A stretch of 64,000 nt of DNA from Panopea generosa (taxonomy: Eukaryota > Mollusca > Bivalvia > Adapedonta > Hiatellidae): contig CM055903.1 of NCBI GenBank assembly GCA_029582155.1, positions 43,105,769-43,169,768 of the forward strand. Direction: 5' to 3'. The stretch's first letter is position 1; each line of letters begins with the position of its first letter. Of this stretch, positions 26,150 to 38,690 are shown piece by piece. Below the pieces are notes generated by a model, which was given only the letters and a program-made list of their open reading frames with translations, was not told the DNA's origin and did not search any database. A program made the position numbers and the translations under genes.

Positions 26150-26592
26150 TTACCATCATGCCATCGTACCATCACCATCGTGCTATTGTACTATCGTACC
26201 ATCAACATCGTGTCACCGTGTTATCGTAGCATCGCCTTCAAGTATTCGGGGTTATTTCATAATTATATCAATTAATCTGCTTTCTTCGTCGGACGACATC
26301 ATGATGCAAGTGTGAGTTTAGACCGACAGGAAGGCGATGCTACGATAGCACGATGGTGATTGCACGATGACACGATGGTGAAGATGCGATGCCACGACCG
26401 CACGATGGTGATGGTACGATGAGACGATGGTGACGGAGCGATGCCAAGACAGCACGATGGTGATGGCACGATCGTGATGGAGCAATGACACGATGATGAA
26501 GATACGAAATGGAGCGATGTCACGACAGGACGGTGGTGATCGTACAATTGCACGATGGTGATGGAGCGATGGCACGATGGTTCGGAAGATCG
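26150..26592. repeat. ACGATGGTG minisatellite with inverted arms
   Basis: At 26335-26585 the words CACGATGGTGATGG and GCGATG repeat irregularly (about 10-21 bp). At 26150-26245 the complement (CCATCACCATCGTGC, TATCGTAGCATCGCC) is present. GGCGATGCTACGATA at 26331 pairs with 26225-26245, so the two parts form a hairpin with a loop of roughly 85 bp. Confidence 0.75.
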
Positions 26593-27052
26593 TAGAAATC
26601 CTTGTCCGGCACGAAAGAAAAAATATATTTCATATGACATTTTCTGAATTGAACCCTAAAGTCACCGCAGAACCGTGAGAGTTCTTCATCATTAAATATT
26701 TAGCTACAAAATCACTCGAACTGGCGCAGTCGTGTCACTACACATGTCTGGCGTACACAAACTTCTGCGATTGCTTCCCTTCACTTTAGTTGCTAAATGG
26801 GCAAGAATTAAATGACGAGGTTATACGATGACTATTATACCCATTTAATAAGAATACAAAAAAAATAATAATGAAAAGTACAGAGTTTGATTTTATATAT
26901 TTTCAATAAATCTAGAGAGGCCGCACCGTTACAGGTGACACGCCTCAGTCAACAATAACAGTAATCATGTTTAACCCACATTTAGTCTAATTACTTGCCA
27001 TGACATATAACACACTCAAATGTATTATCCAACAGAAAACAAGCACTTTTGT

Positions 27053-27128
27053 AGTATTTCATCGGGTTACAGTGGAAAGAGCTATTGACTTCAACTCAGG
27101 CGATTCGGGTTCAAATCCCGTGATGAGC
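27053..27128 (+). repeat. tRNA-like sequence
   Basis: A T-arm with perfect CGGG/CCCG pairing around TTCAAAT is present, and the outer strands TTTCATC and GATGAGC pair at six of seven positions. The anticodon loop reads CTTCAAC, which would place TCA at positions 34-36. The D-stem and anticodon stem each contain one mismatch. It is better explained as a tRNA-derived pseudogene or SINE head than as a working tRNA. Confidence 0.4.
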
Positions 27129-27589
27129 TCATCTTTTTGTTCATTTCACTAGCAACAGTTCCCGTTATTCAAACACTTCAGGTTTAAACAAAAAAAGAAT
27201 AACTTTTGTATATAACTGATATTATAGCTTTGAACGTATTCAGCAGAAGTTCTGTGTTAAATTTGATATTTTGTGCCACTTTAACAAAAAAATCACCTTA
27301 TTTTCAATATATTCAATTTGCCATGATGCTGTATATAAAGCGAAAAGTCAATAAACAATGAGCGGAAAGAGACACAATCTAGATTATTTTGCGTAATTCG
27401 CCGGCTGGGATGAATGAAATAGTGCACGAAGGACGGTGTTTTCTGTAACATATATTAACGTTCTGGCCCCTTATTCACCAACACCAATTCGCGAATTTCC
27501 ACAGAGACAAGCTTATACTGCCCGATAAATTTGCAATAACCGTGTCAATAGTTCCGAAGATATTCACAAAAATAATATATTAACATACT

Positions 27590-27655
27590 CAGACAGGGCA
27601 GGGCAGAGCAAGACAAGGCAATGCAGGGCAGGACAGGGCATGACCGGACAGAGCA
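27590..27655. repeat. Short GC-richer AGGGC-type microsatellite
   Basis: CAGGGCAGGGCAG, AAGGCAATGC and AGGGCAGGACAGGGC repeat about every 5-10 bp over 65 bp. Confidence 0.7.
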
Positions 27656-27721
27656 GATAATTTGTAATTACGCAACTATTCCTCGCACCTCTCACTGTAT
27701 CAGACTTTAGTTTTGCACACA

Positions 27722-30318
27722 AGTTCACCAAAGGAAGTGTCAACAATCTAATAGCCATCACCAAATGGAGTGTCAACAGTAATACAGCCATCACCAGAAG
27801 GAAATGTCAACAGTCTTAAAACCATCACAAAAGAAAATGTCAAAAGGCTTTTAACCATCACCAGGGGGCAATGTCAACAACCTTATAGCCACCACCAAAA
27901 GGCAGTGTCAACAGTCTTACAGACATCAACAATGGAAATGTCAACAGTCGTACAGGCATCACCAAAGGAAGTGTCAAAATTCTTACAGTCTTTACTAAAA
28001 GAAGTGTCAACAGTTTAACAGCTCTCGCCAAAAGAAGTGTCAAAAGTCTTACAGCCATCAAAAAGGCAGTGTCAACAGTTTTACAGCCATCACCAAAGGA
28101 AGTGTCATCAGTCTTACAGCCATCACCAAAGGAAGTGCCAACAGTTTTACAGCCATCACCAAAGGAAGTGTCAAAAGTCTTACAGCTTTCACCAAAGGAA
28201 GTGTCAACAGTTTTACAGCTATCACCAAAGGAAGTGAGAACAGCTTTACTGCCATCACCAAAGGAAGTGTCAACAGTCTCACAGCGATCACTAGCCAGGG
28301 GGAAGTGTCAAAAGTCTCACAGCCATTACCAGCCAGGGGTAATTGTCAACAGTCTTACAGCCATCACCAAAGGAAGTGTCAACAGTCTTACAGCAATCAA
28401 CAAAGGCAGTGTTAACAGTCTTACAAGTTTCATCATTGGGAAGTGTCAATAGTCTTGCAGCCATCACCAAAGGAAGTGTCAACAGTCTTACAGCCATCAC
28501 CAAAGCATGTGTCAACAGTCTTACAGCCAACAACAAAGGCAGTGTCAACAGTTTTACAGCCATCACCAAAGGAAGTGTCAACAGTCTTACAGTCATCACA
28601 AAAGGAAGTGTCAACAGTCTTACAGTTATCAGCAAAGGAAGTGACAACAGTCTTCCAGCTATCACAAAATGAACGGTCAATATTTTTCTTGCCATCACCA
28701 AAGGCAGTGTGAACAGCTTTAGAGCCATCACCAAAGGAAGTGTCAACAGTCGTACAGCAATCACCAAAGGAATTGTCAACAGTCTTACAGCTATCACCAA
28801 AGGCAGTGTCAAAAGTCTTAGACCATCTCCAAATGAAGTGTCTACAGTCTTCAAGCAATCACCAAAGGCAGTGTCAACAGTCTTACTGTCATCACCAAAC
28901 AAAGTGTCAACAGTCTTACAGCCATCACAAAAGGAAGTGTCAACAGTTTTAGAGGCATCGCCAAAGGAATTATCAACAGTCTTACAGCCATCACCGAAGG
29001 CAGTGTCAACAGTCTTACAGTTAGCACCAGGGCAAAGTGTCATCAGTCTTTCCGCCATCAACAACGGCAATGTCAACAGTCTTACATCCATCACCAGGGG
29101 TAAGAGTCATCAGCCTTACAGCCATCACCAAAGAAAGTGCAAAAACAGTCTAACAGCCATCAACAAAAGCAATATCTTCAGTCTTACAGCCATCAACAAA
29201 AGAAGTGTAAACTGTCTTACAACCATCAACAAAGGCACTGTCAACAGTCTTACAGCCATCAACAAAAGCATTGCCAACATTCTTACAGCCATCACAAAAG
29301 AATGTGTCATCCGTTTTACAGCCATCAACAAAAGCAGTATCAACAGTCATACAGCCATCAACAAAGGAAATGAAAATAGTTTTACAAACATCAACAAATG
29401 CAGTGTCAACAGCCTTACAACCATCAGCAAAGGCATCGTCAACAGTCTTATAGCCATCACCAGGGGGGAAGTGTCACCCGTATTACAGCTATCATCAAAG
29501 TCAGTGTCAACTGTCTTACAGCCATCACCAGGGGGGAAGTGTTAACATTCTTACAGCCATCGACGAAAGCAGTGTCAACAGTCTTACAGCCATCACCAAA
29601 GGAAGAGTCAACAGTCTCACAGCCTGGGTGAAATGTCAACAGTTTACAGCCAGCACCAGTGGGAAGTATCAACAATCTTACAACCATCAATAAAGGCAGG
29701 GTCAAGAGTCATACAGCCATCAACAAAAGCAGTGTCACCAGTTTTGCAGCCATCACCATGGGTAAGTGTCAACAGTCTTACAGCCATCGCCAGTGGGAAA
29801 TGTCATCAGTCTTACAGCTATCAACAAAAGCAGTGTCAACAGTCTTACAGCCACTATCAAATGAAGTTTAAACAGTCTTACAGCAATAACCTAGGGAATG
29901 TGTCAACAGTCTGACAGCCATCACCTGGGGAAGTGTCACAGCCATCAACAAAGGCAGTGTCAACAGTTTTACAGCCACCATCATAGGAAGTATAGATAAT
30001 CTTACAGCCAAACCTAATGCAAATGTCGACAGTCTTACATCCATCACCAAAGGAAGTGTCAACAATCTTACAACCTTTACCAAAAGCAGCGTATACAGTC
30101 TTACAGCCATCACTAAAGGCTATGTCAATAGTCTTACAGTCATTGCCAAAGGAAGTGTCAACAGTTTTACAGCCATCACCAAAAGCAGCGTCAACAGTCT
30201 TACAGCCATCAACAAAGGCAGTGTCAACAGTCTTACAGCCATCACCAAAGGCAATATTAACAGTCTTACAGCCATCACCAGGGGGAAGTGTCATCAATCT
30301 AACAGCCATCAACTGCCA
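27722..30318. repeat. 33-bp minisatellite, about 79 copies
   Basis: The unit is made of TCAACAGTCTTACAGCC followed by ATCACCAAAGGAAGTG. Because 33 is a multiple of three, five of six frames stay open for long stretches. Plus-frame unit peptides are GSVNSLTAITK, VSTVLQPSPKE and KCQQSYSHHQR; minus-frame ones are DGCKTVDTSFG and MAVRLLTLPLV. The longest frames are about 270-280 codons, and small insertions (for example AGCCAGGGG segments near 28295 and 28330) shift frame along the array, so one continuous protein is not maintained. Sub-families are visible: ATCACCAAAGG units dominate 28080-29030, ATCAACAAAAGCAG units dominate 29150-29450. No promoter, start context or splice sites were recognised, so it is called a satellite. 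Confidence 0.93.
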
Positions 30319-31337
30319 TATTTTTGTTCTTTTACGAACTGTCTTTGAAAAGTGCTGCATATTTTATGTGCAGATACATTCCTGCTATAAAACTTCATAA
30401 AACATTCATATATGATACAAATTTTGTTTACTGTTGAAATCTTAGACCTTTTTTTATATAGACCAAAAAAAAATTCAAAAGTGTAGTGGGACCTGAAGTA
30501 ACATCCACGACTGACAAATATACTTTTCTTAAGCATCCTGCAATTGTCTCCCTTTTGAAAAAAAAATGTGTAACCTCACAATTATCCAAACCGAAAACAA
30601 TTATGAAAACAACAAAAAAGTAATTCTTTTAATAGTTAAATACTAATGAAAAAAACATATCCGCACATAAATATCAAACAAATATGTGTGATACAAACAA
30701 AACAGAAATAAGATTAATTTATTTATTTCACATCTTATTTACAGTGATTATTCTATTCATGAACATATAAGTACTTATTATATAACATATTGATACTTTT
30801 GATGCATATTCACACGCCTTTCTTTTTTGGTTGATGTAAATATAAGTCTTGTTTATTTTATGGCAACATTTTTAAAGATGACACTCTACAATGTCCATAA
30901 TATATTTTTATTGTTTGATTTGTTGCTTATATAAAATGATATTCGACAAATAAAAAAAAACTATTGCGAATGATCAGTTTAACTCAAGGCTCCGTGTACT
31001 TTAGTTAATATAATAGTAATTTTAAAGCACTTTAAAGTTTTAATATTATTTATGACTATGTTTTATATAAAATGATCAATATCATTATATATTCACCAAA
31101 TAATGCATCACTACAATAACCATATAACAAAGACAGCAAAACGACTAATGTAAAACCCGACAAAACATAACTAACATTACGCGTTGTGTGCGAAAGGCAC
31201 ATCATTTTTAGAAAATCGTCACTATACGTTATTGGTAACTTAATAGTTTAATTAAGAGTCATTAGTACAAATTAAAAATATATAATTGATATGTCAGAGT
31301 ACCAATGCCGATAATATTTTATTTGTCTTTAAAAAAA
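30319..31337. other. Unannotated AT-rich DNA
   Basis: No gene or repeat was recognised between the 33-bp array and the LINE. Confidence 0.5.
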
Positions 31338-31351
31338 AAAGACGTGTATTT

Positions 31352-33024
31352 CCCGTTTTTAATTTTTTTTATTATTTCATAATACATACATTTTACAAAT
31401 ATATTTGATATAATACATACAGTTTAAAATGAATGTATTCTATGAAATAATGCTTTACTAAGAAGAGACGGGGAAATAAAAGGAAAAGGGAAAAAAAAGA
31501 AGGAAAGGAGACAGTTGCAGACATGAAAAAACATTAAGGTGCTTTACACTGTCAATTTGAATTTAAGTTCAGTTGTGAGATTTTTATTAGAATAATTGGA
31601 GTTGATTCCATTTATTTTCATGTTGTGTCACTTTATCTTTTATACTCGCTATTATTTTTTCTAAATTTTCATGATATTTTAAGTTTTTTATAAAATTGTT
31701 AAACTTTGGAATTGTCTGTTCATACTTATTTTTGAAAAGAAAATATTTTCCATAAACCAATATACAGTTTAATAAACTTGAATAACTGCACTGGTCAAGA
31801 TTCCCAAGAGAAATCGTTGAATAATCCAAATCTATTTCAATAAGGTTTTCATTCAGATACATTTCAAGTTCTGTTCAAAAAACCCTCGAAATGTGACACT
31901 CCCAAAATAAATGTTCGTTTGTTTCGGCATGCCTATTGCAAACATCGCATAAACGTGTATTATAAATATTACAATTGTACAGAAATTCATAATTAGGTAA
32001 GATTCTCATTATGTATTTGTATTGGAATGCTCTTAATTTTGTATTTATTAAACATTGAAAGGGTAGATTATGTATAATTTTCCAATTTAGATTTGCTATT
32101 TCTTGTTCCCATTTAATAATTATGCGATTTAATAGTTAAGTCGCTTTCAATATACTTTAACTGTTTATTATATAAATATTTATTTGAACTTTTCGCATTT
32201 ACAATTTGTTCCATTAAGTTATTTTGTGTATTATTGTTCGGTATATCTTTATTCTTAAGTTTAGAATTCCATGAATTTGATATACTTTGAATAAGAGTAT
32301 AATATTTTAGAAAATCCGAATTTTTTTAAGTTGTGTACCGTTTTGATATGCTGAAAAGTATAAAATACTATTTGTCTATTGTCAAAAATGTGTTCAACAT
32401 ATTTAATTCCTTTGTCGAACCAAGGTTTATAGAAGATTGTTTTATTATCATTTTTGATGTTTGAATTATTCCATAGTATTTGTTTGTTTATATATTCAAC
32501 ATTTTCTTTAAAACTAATACTTGACCAAGATTGTACAATTTCTGATAAAAAGTTTGAGTTTATCTGTGTTGCATTATTAAAGTCATTTTTATTAATATTA
32601 CATTCAAATATTAATGGTCCTCCTACTTTTGCTAGTTGGCCCATGTATATGTGCTTCCAATCACCTGTATTACTCTGATTGATAATTCTTTTCACCCAAC
32701 CAGCTTTAATTGACTTAATTAACATATTCAAATCTATCATTTTTAATCCCCCATTTTCGTAATTTTGTATAATTGTCTTTCTACTTATTTTGTCTGGTTT
32801 ATTATCCCATAGAAAGTCAAACATGCTTTTATTTATAATATTAAAATGTTCTGTTGATGGATTTTCTAAAACAGTTAAATAATATATAAGTTTTGGTAAT
32901 GCAAAGGTTTTAATCACTGCAATTTTACCAATCATAGATAATTTATGTTTTCTCCATTTATCAAGACAGTGGCAAAATTCCTTAATTTTTGGGAGAAGAT
33001 TTATTTCATGATAAATGATACAAG
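31352..33024 (-). mobile_element. 5'-truncated LINE, C-terminal part of ORF2
   Basis: On the minus strand the frame from 33024 to 32261 encodes LPKIKEFCHCLDKWRKHKLS, GKIAVIKTFALPKLIYYLTV, FLWDNKPDKIS and GGLKMIDLN, the region after the reverse transcriptase fingers/palm in L1- or Tx1-like LINEs. A zinc-knuckle-like RLCDVCNRHAETNEHLFWEC follows near 31890-31960, and a final 91-residue piece ends at 31587. Frameshifts or stops near 32260-31990 and 31875 break it. The 3' end is A-rich. AAAGACGTGTATTT occurs directly on both sides (31338-31351 and 33025-33038), a 14-bp target-site duplication that defines both ends. The reverse transcriptase core and ORF1 were lost by 5' truncation at insertion. 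Confidence 0.82.
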
Positions 33025-33339
33025 AAAGACGTGTATTTAGCACACATGTACTACGTACTAATTGCATACAGAATGGTGTACTCTGTGAACAGTATTTTAT
33101 TTATTTCATTAGTTCCTCAACAAAAGAAATGTAATAACAATGCAATAAAAAATAATAAAAAATAACGCCTTAAAATACTTTCACTTAATTATCAGTATGT
33201 TTCGAGATCATTTAAACCATTGTAAAAGTAAACATGAATGTTACTAGATCGTTCATCTGTGGCAGAGGAGACAATGCCAATGAAAATATTGTTGATAATG
33301 CAAGGGATATACCCCAGATATATAAATTCAGTCAGTTAA

Positions 33340-33490
33340 ACTACAACTACATGTACTGTGTAAATTTATTGAAACTCAAGTGAAAACTGCAGGTGCTAAA
33401 GTGCACATACCATAATATAATACACTTTTGACAAAAAAATGGGCCGTAACCTCTACACCAACACTTATTATCGTATTTGGTGCATCGCGT
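33340..33490. repeat. Single degenerate ~165-bp unit
   Basis: GTGAAAACTGCAGGTGC, AAGTGCACATACC and GGGCCGTAACC match the units at 16.4-18.4 kb. Confidence 0.5.
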
Positions 33491-33696
33491 GATCACGCCG
33501 ACATTAGCAGGACTTTGCCTTTGGCATAAAACTCGACAAAAAAACTGTTGTTTTTGCTCCTTGAAATTTAGTTCATTATTGTTTAAAAATGTCATATTAA
33601 TTTAACAGCATTTCATAATTTTATCAATGGCACTTTTGTTATAAAATGATCAAAAATAATACATTTCATCAAAAATACAACATCGCTATAACAAGA

Positions 33697-33870
33697 CAGC
33701 GGGGCGGTGGTCTAATGGATAGAGTGTTTGCCGCTCACGCCAGAGGTTGCGGGTTCGATCCCGAGCTCGGCCCTATGCCTATCATAAAACAGTACTCAGT
33801 ACTGGTTCTACCCAGGAAGCGGACTCGAGAGCGATTAATATAAACTCTGAGCTTTCATCGCAATCGAGCT
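33697..33870 (+). repeat. SINE family A, full copy with tRNA head
   Basis: The head has box A GGCGGTGGTCTAATGG and box B GCGGGTTCGATCCCGAG with a good T-arm. The body carries CAGTACTCAGTACTGGTTC, TACCCAGGAAGCGGAC and TCGAGAGCGATTAATATAAA. The conserved tail is shared with copies at 19190, 40905 and 56070. An AAC/AAG-rich 3' tail follows. Confidence 0.78.
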
Positions 33871-34009
33871 AAAACAAATTAGTATAAACTAAGACAACAA
33901 AGACAACAAAACGTCTAAGACTACAAAACAGAACATTGCATGGTGTGCACGGAAGGAATCATAGAGCAACTTAAGTTAATTTTCTCAAAACATTATTTTT
34001 GACCGAGTC

Positions 34010-34360
34010 TAAGAAGTCTTAAATGTCGTCCAAGATTTTGTTATGTAACTATTTGGCAAAAATCTAGTGAAAACACGTGTGTTAGAGTTCACTCAATGTC
34101 TAACAACTCAATTTTCTATTATAACTACAAAATTTATTATTTAATTTGTCAAATTCAAAATCTCTTCCGATGATATTTTTGTTTTTAAGTCAACAACTGT
34201 GTAAGTTTGATGATGATGATGATGATTATATGAACATTACGTGAGCCAGAGTGCACACAAGGTAAAATTGTGCATTCTCTTATAATTCCATGTCCATAAC
34301 GATGGTCGACTTACTCAGGGCTATAATAGCTCGACTTCAGCTTTGCTCAGCTGAGCTAAA
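34010..34360. repeat. Degenerate hairpin-ended repeat end
   Basis: Two worn ~165-bp units end in AGCTCGACTTCAGCTTTGC and TCAGCTGAGCTAAA, the same type of 3' end as at 17.7 and 18.4 kb. A short GAT microsatellite lies at 34210-34226. Confidence 0.5.
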
Positions 34361-36524
34361 ATGGTCTGAAATACAATGGACGATCAACATATGGCACGCC
34401 ATACACCAGAAGATAGGTAATTGTAGTAATACTGTATATATCTTTCTATATATATATCTGTATGATTTTTTATTGTATTGACTATAATACGAAATTAATA
34501 ATTATATTCTTTTGAATTCTATTATTTTAACCTACTAAATCCTTACTGGAGAAATAAAAAATAAAGAAATATAAAAGTAACTTGAGACGTAGCATTCAAA
34601 GGTCACATACATTTAACAGCATGGCACATTTAATATAAGAAATACTTGCAATATACAAAATATATACATAGATAAGAAATAACAACATGGATCAACGCCT
34701 AAATATTACATATTTTAAGAATGTAACATATCAAGATAATAAAACAGTATAAACCTTATTTACAATATGGCATTCTAATCAACATTAGCATTATACAAAC
34801 ATAGAAGAAATGAAAACTTAGAAAAGAAATAACAACAGAGCGCAACGCTTTAGAACGACCCGTAGCAAAAGACGCACTGGGGACATTTAACTTGATTGAC
34901 GTGTAAATGTAACCTCGCTCTTATCCCGTCGTCATACCAATATCATAAGATGATACAGTGTAAATGGAATTATCCTCGCCAGGCTATTCTCTTACAAATA
35001 CTGCAGCATTCATTTGTTGTTATTGTAAAATACAGAAATAAGTTTAGCAAGTATTTCCATATGAATGTGTTTGCAATAAAAAATTATTAAAATATTTATA
35101 TAAATCGTTTTTTTTTTTTTATATTTGCCAAAGACTTATTGTTTTGATTTTTTTTCACGTAAAACAGTATTTTATGAGATAAATTTGCTAGATTTTTATG
35201 TCTGCACAGAACTTTGGCCAAGGAATAAAACGCTGCACAGATTGTTTCCAAACAGGAATCCCAATTCTTGTTTTAGGTATAATCCGAAGTTCGAATGTAA
35301 GTAATCACCTCCGTTTGTATTAAAAATACATGTTTTGAAGTGGAATAATATCGGAAGTGATATAAAACTAGCTTAATATAGGAAAGAAACAATTTAAATT
35401 GACTTTTAAATCAATGTTTTATCTTTGTTGCTCCACATATTCAATAAATTAAATATATGTTTTAATGTTAGTTAATTACAAAACTAGCTGGGTTCGTTTG
35501 TACTGATAATGTTTTTAATTTAATAGTGAAGACCACTTGATTCTCGTTTGAATGTCTGGAGTATTTCATCACACCATTATCTGTTAACGAGTCATTAGAT
35601 TAACAATAATCGTTGCACACATGCATACTGTAGGTAGTGGGTTTGTCGCACCGTTCAAATCATCTGAAAAGTACATAATTATGATTATAATGACATAAAT
35701 ATCATGACTCTACAACTTATAAATACTGATTTTGCAAACAGTAAATGTCGAATCTCTCAGATTTGCAATAATAATATCATAATTATATAGCATCCGTAGG
35801 CAATAAAATTTGTATTACAAGTAAATGCAATTTTATTTTCCTAAATTCTGCAAATACATGAAGAAATAATGGCAATAGCAGACACCATATTGTTTCGCTT
35901 AGAGGCGTAGTATTATAATTAGAAGCATAAATGCTTCCGAAGGGTAGTCGAATATTGACAATTATAAATAATCATTGTTTCTTCTTTTTTTAAAATTCTC
36001 CTTATTCCTTATTTCAATGCGCATTGTTTGAATGACATTATTGATACATTTTGAAAGTATCACATGTTTGAGTTCAGAAAAATAAATGATGCTTGGAAAT
36101 TGGGTTATGAATACATGATTTTGGCGACTACTTTCACTTTGTTAACAGTGTACACATTGGTCAGAAAAAAAATCTTGGATGACAATTGACCACTACTTTT
36201 CGCATCATATTTCGATAGTGCAAAGATTGACAAACAATAAACTATCAGTTTCACTTCTTTTATTTTGGTCTCTCAATGAATGACAAACATGTACGTAAGT
36301 GTCATAGTACTTTGCGTCTTGGCCGAATATATTAATGACGTTAATTTGTCATTCTAAAGTTACACGTGCCCGTGACAATCCAACTGTTTCTTGTGCTACG
36401 TTGTCTTTTATTGTAATGTTCTGTACCTTTATATGCGTTTTATAAGACTTATAAGAGGATATTAGTATATTAGCAGTAACGTTACGTCTTTACTTACCAG
36501 CAGCACTTTAAATTTGCTGCCGAG
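34361..36524. other. Unannotated AT-rich DNA
   Basis: No exons, RNA genes or repeat families were recognised; a T-run lies at 35108-35121. Confidence 0.45.
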
Positions 36525-36800
36525 CCCAATTAGCTCAGTCATTAGCGCGTCTGACTGTGAATTCAGGGTTCGTGAGTTCGAATCCCCGCCCGGCCACAAT
36601 CACCGTGATGTTTGATGAACGACATTACGTCTATTATCATTCGTCTCTCACCGCTGATTCAAGTGGAAAAGGTATCAGTTAATTGAGGAGATGGGGTGTG
36701 CTTGAGTACTGGTTAACATTCCAGGATCACAGAAATCGTCTGACAGGCCTCGATGGCATAACAATGACGCTAAATTTTCAATTAATCAATCACTGTGGTT
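36525..36800 (+). repeat. SINE family B, full copy with tRNA-like head
   Basis: The head (36532-36598) has TTAGCTCAGTCATTAGC and a consensus box B GAGTTCGAATCCCCG; an anticodon-like loop CTGTGAA sits in a 4-5 bp stem. The body has CTCACCGCTGATTCAAGTGG, GTGCTTGAGTACTGGTTAAC, CCAGGATCAC and CCTCGATGGCATAACAATG, matching the truncated copy at 21722-21905. The tRNA part lacks matching acceptor strands, so it is a SINE rather than a tRNA gene. Confidence 0.75.
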
Positions 36801-37964
36801 CAGCTTAGATTAGCAGCAACGTTGTGGTGTTGACATGCCGGTTACCCTGTTGTTTTGCTTAGTTTAACAGCTTCTATGAAGCATGTAATTACCTGTGATT
36901 TGTTGCTTTTTGAACTACGATGCGACATGCACTCACGGTCTCACTTAAGACTTATCTCGCTTACTTGACGGTAGGAGTATTCTTGTGCCCGAGAAATAAT
37001 AGCTGTGTAAATCGGTTGGGCATTATTTTTTTTATGAAAATGCATAAAAAATTTATATTTCGTTGTGCATATGAAAACATTGGAACATTTTTTTGAGTTC
37101 TGTCCAGTTTGAATGACATTGTGCACTGTTTAATTAACATAAGATAACAGTATTGCATTTATATAACAGCAACAGCAAGCAAAACTCCATGTTGTTTTTG
37201 CTTATTTGGGCCAAAAGAGGACTATCTATAGAAATAAGGCACTTTTAAAGCCATTGGTAATGTGTTCAATGTTCAAGAAGTACGTTCCTCTATATGTAAT
37301 ACAGTAAAAAGTTAGTTGTTGTTTTTGCGTTAACTGTCACACTGTTGTTTTATAAAGTTCGACAGCTACGCTGTGCTGTATACATAGAGTCACACTTAGA
37401 TTTTCTATTAATTTGGCAGAGATGTTGCCGTGTGCGTCCACCCGTCATAGTAAGGGTTTGTTTATGGAATAGTTGATTTTACTTCAACAGCTGCTACACT
37501 ATGGCGTGCATTTACCAAAGGTATACACACATTTATATACGCACCTGTCACATAGTAAGTAGTCACATACTCTGTTAAAGGCTCGTCCGTGCTTTCTGTT
37601 TGTGTCACTGTCAATTGCAATAATTATGAATTGATTAATAATTAGAAATAACATCCATTTCAATATTTTAAAACGTTACGTATGATTTACACGTGGCACG
37701 AACATTCTCAGTGTTGATGGGGTATAAACAATAAAATAGTTAAAACATGTAACACAATACTGCTAGTTCAAAATAAATAATAAGGTTACTTACTGTGTTC
37801 ATATACAATTTAACGTAACTATATCCATATGTGAAAGAACATAATATAACAAACACTAATTCTAGATACTCGCACGGGCAAAACAACAACAACAGCAAAT
37901 ATGCAAAAATACATTTATAATAAAGTAAAACTACATAATAAACAAGGGATACATCCTATTACCG
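36801..37964. other. Unannotated DNA
   Basis: No gene was recognised. Confidence 0.45.
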
Positions 37965-38690
37965 ACTAAAGCACACGCAGCTGTCCATCATCATATAACA
38001 TTCCAAATCATCCATACACGACTAAATCACACACAGCTGTTCATCATAATATAGCATACAAAAACATCCATACACGACTAAAACACACACAGCTGTTCAT
38101 CATCATATAACATACAAAAACATCCATACACGACTAAAGCACACACAGCTGCTCATTATAATATAGTATACAAAATCATCCATACACGACTAAAGCACAC
38201 ACAGCTGCTCATCATCATATAACATACAAAAACATCCATACACGACTAAAGTACACACAGCTGCTCATCATCATATAACATACAAAAACATCCATACACG
38301 ACTAAAGCACACACAGCTGCTCATCATCATAAAACATACAAAAACATCCATACACGACTAAAGCACACTCAGCTGCTCATCATATTAAAACATACAAAAA
38401 CATCCATACACGACTAAAGCACACACAGCTGCTCATAATCATAAAACATACAAAAACATCCATACGCATACAAAAACAGCCATACACGACTAAAGCACAC
38501 ACAGCTGCTCATCATCATATAACATACAAAAAAAACCATCCATATACGTCTAAAGCACATACAGCTGCTCATCATCATAAAACATACAAAAACATCCATA
38601 CACCACTTAAGCACACTCAGCTGCTCATCATCATATAACATACAAAAACATCCATACACGACTAAAACACACAAAACACTATATACAACA
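37965..38690. repeat. 56-bp minisatellite, about 12-13 copies
   Basis: The unit holds CACACACAGCTGCTCATC, ATCATATAACATACAAAAAC and ATCCATACACGACTAAAG. Copies vary by small indels, including one short duplication near 38456-38480. A 99-codon minus-strand frame across it is a repeat artefact. Confidence 0.93.

Noticed and set aside
27722-30318. CRISPR-like array
   Set aside because: There are no unique spacers; the 33-bp units are directly contiguous, and the surroundings are eukaryotic.
36532-36600. Functional tRNA gene (Lys- or His-like)
   Set aside because: Box A and box B are good but the acceptor strands do not pair and the sequence continues into a SINE body present elsewhere in the window.
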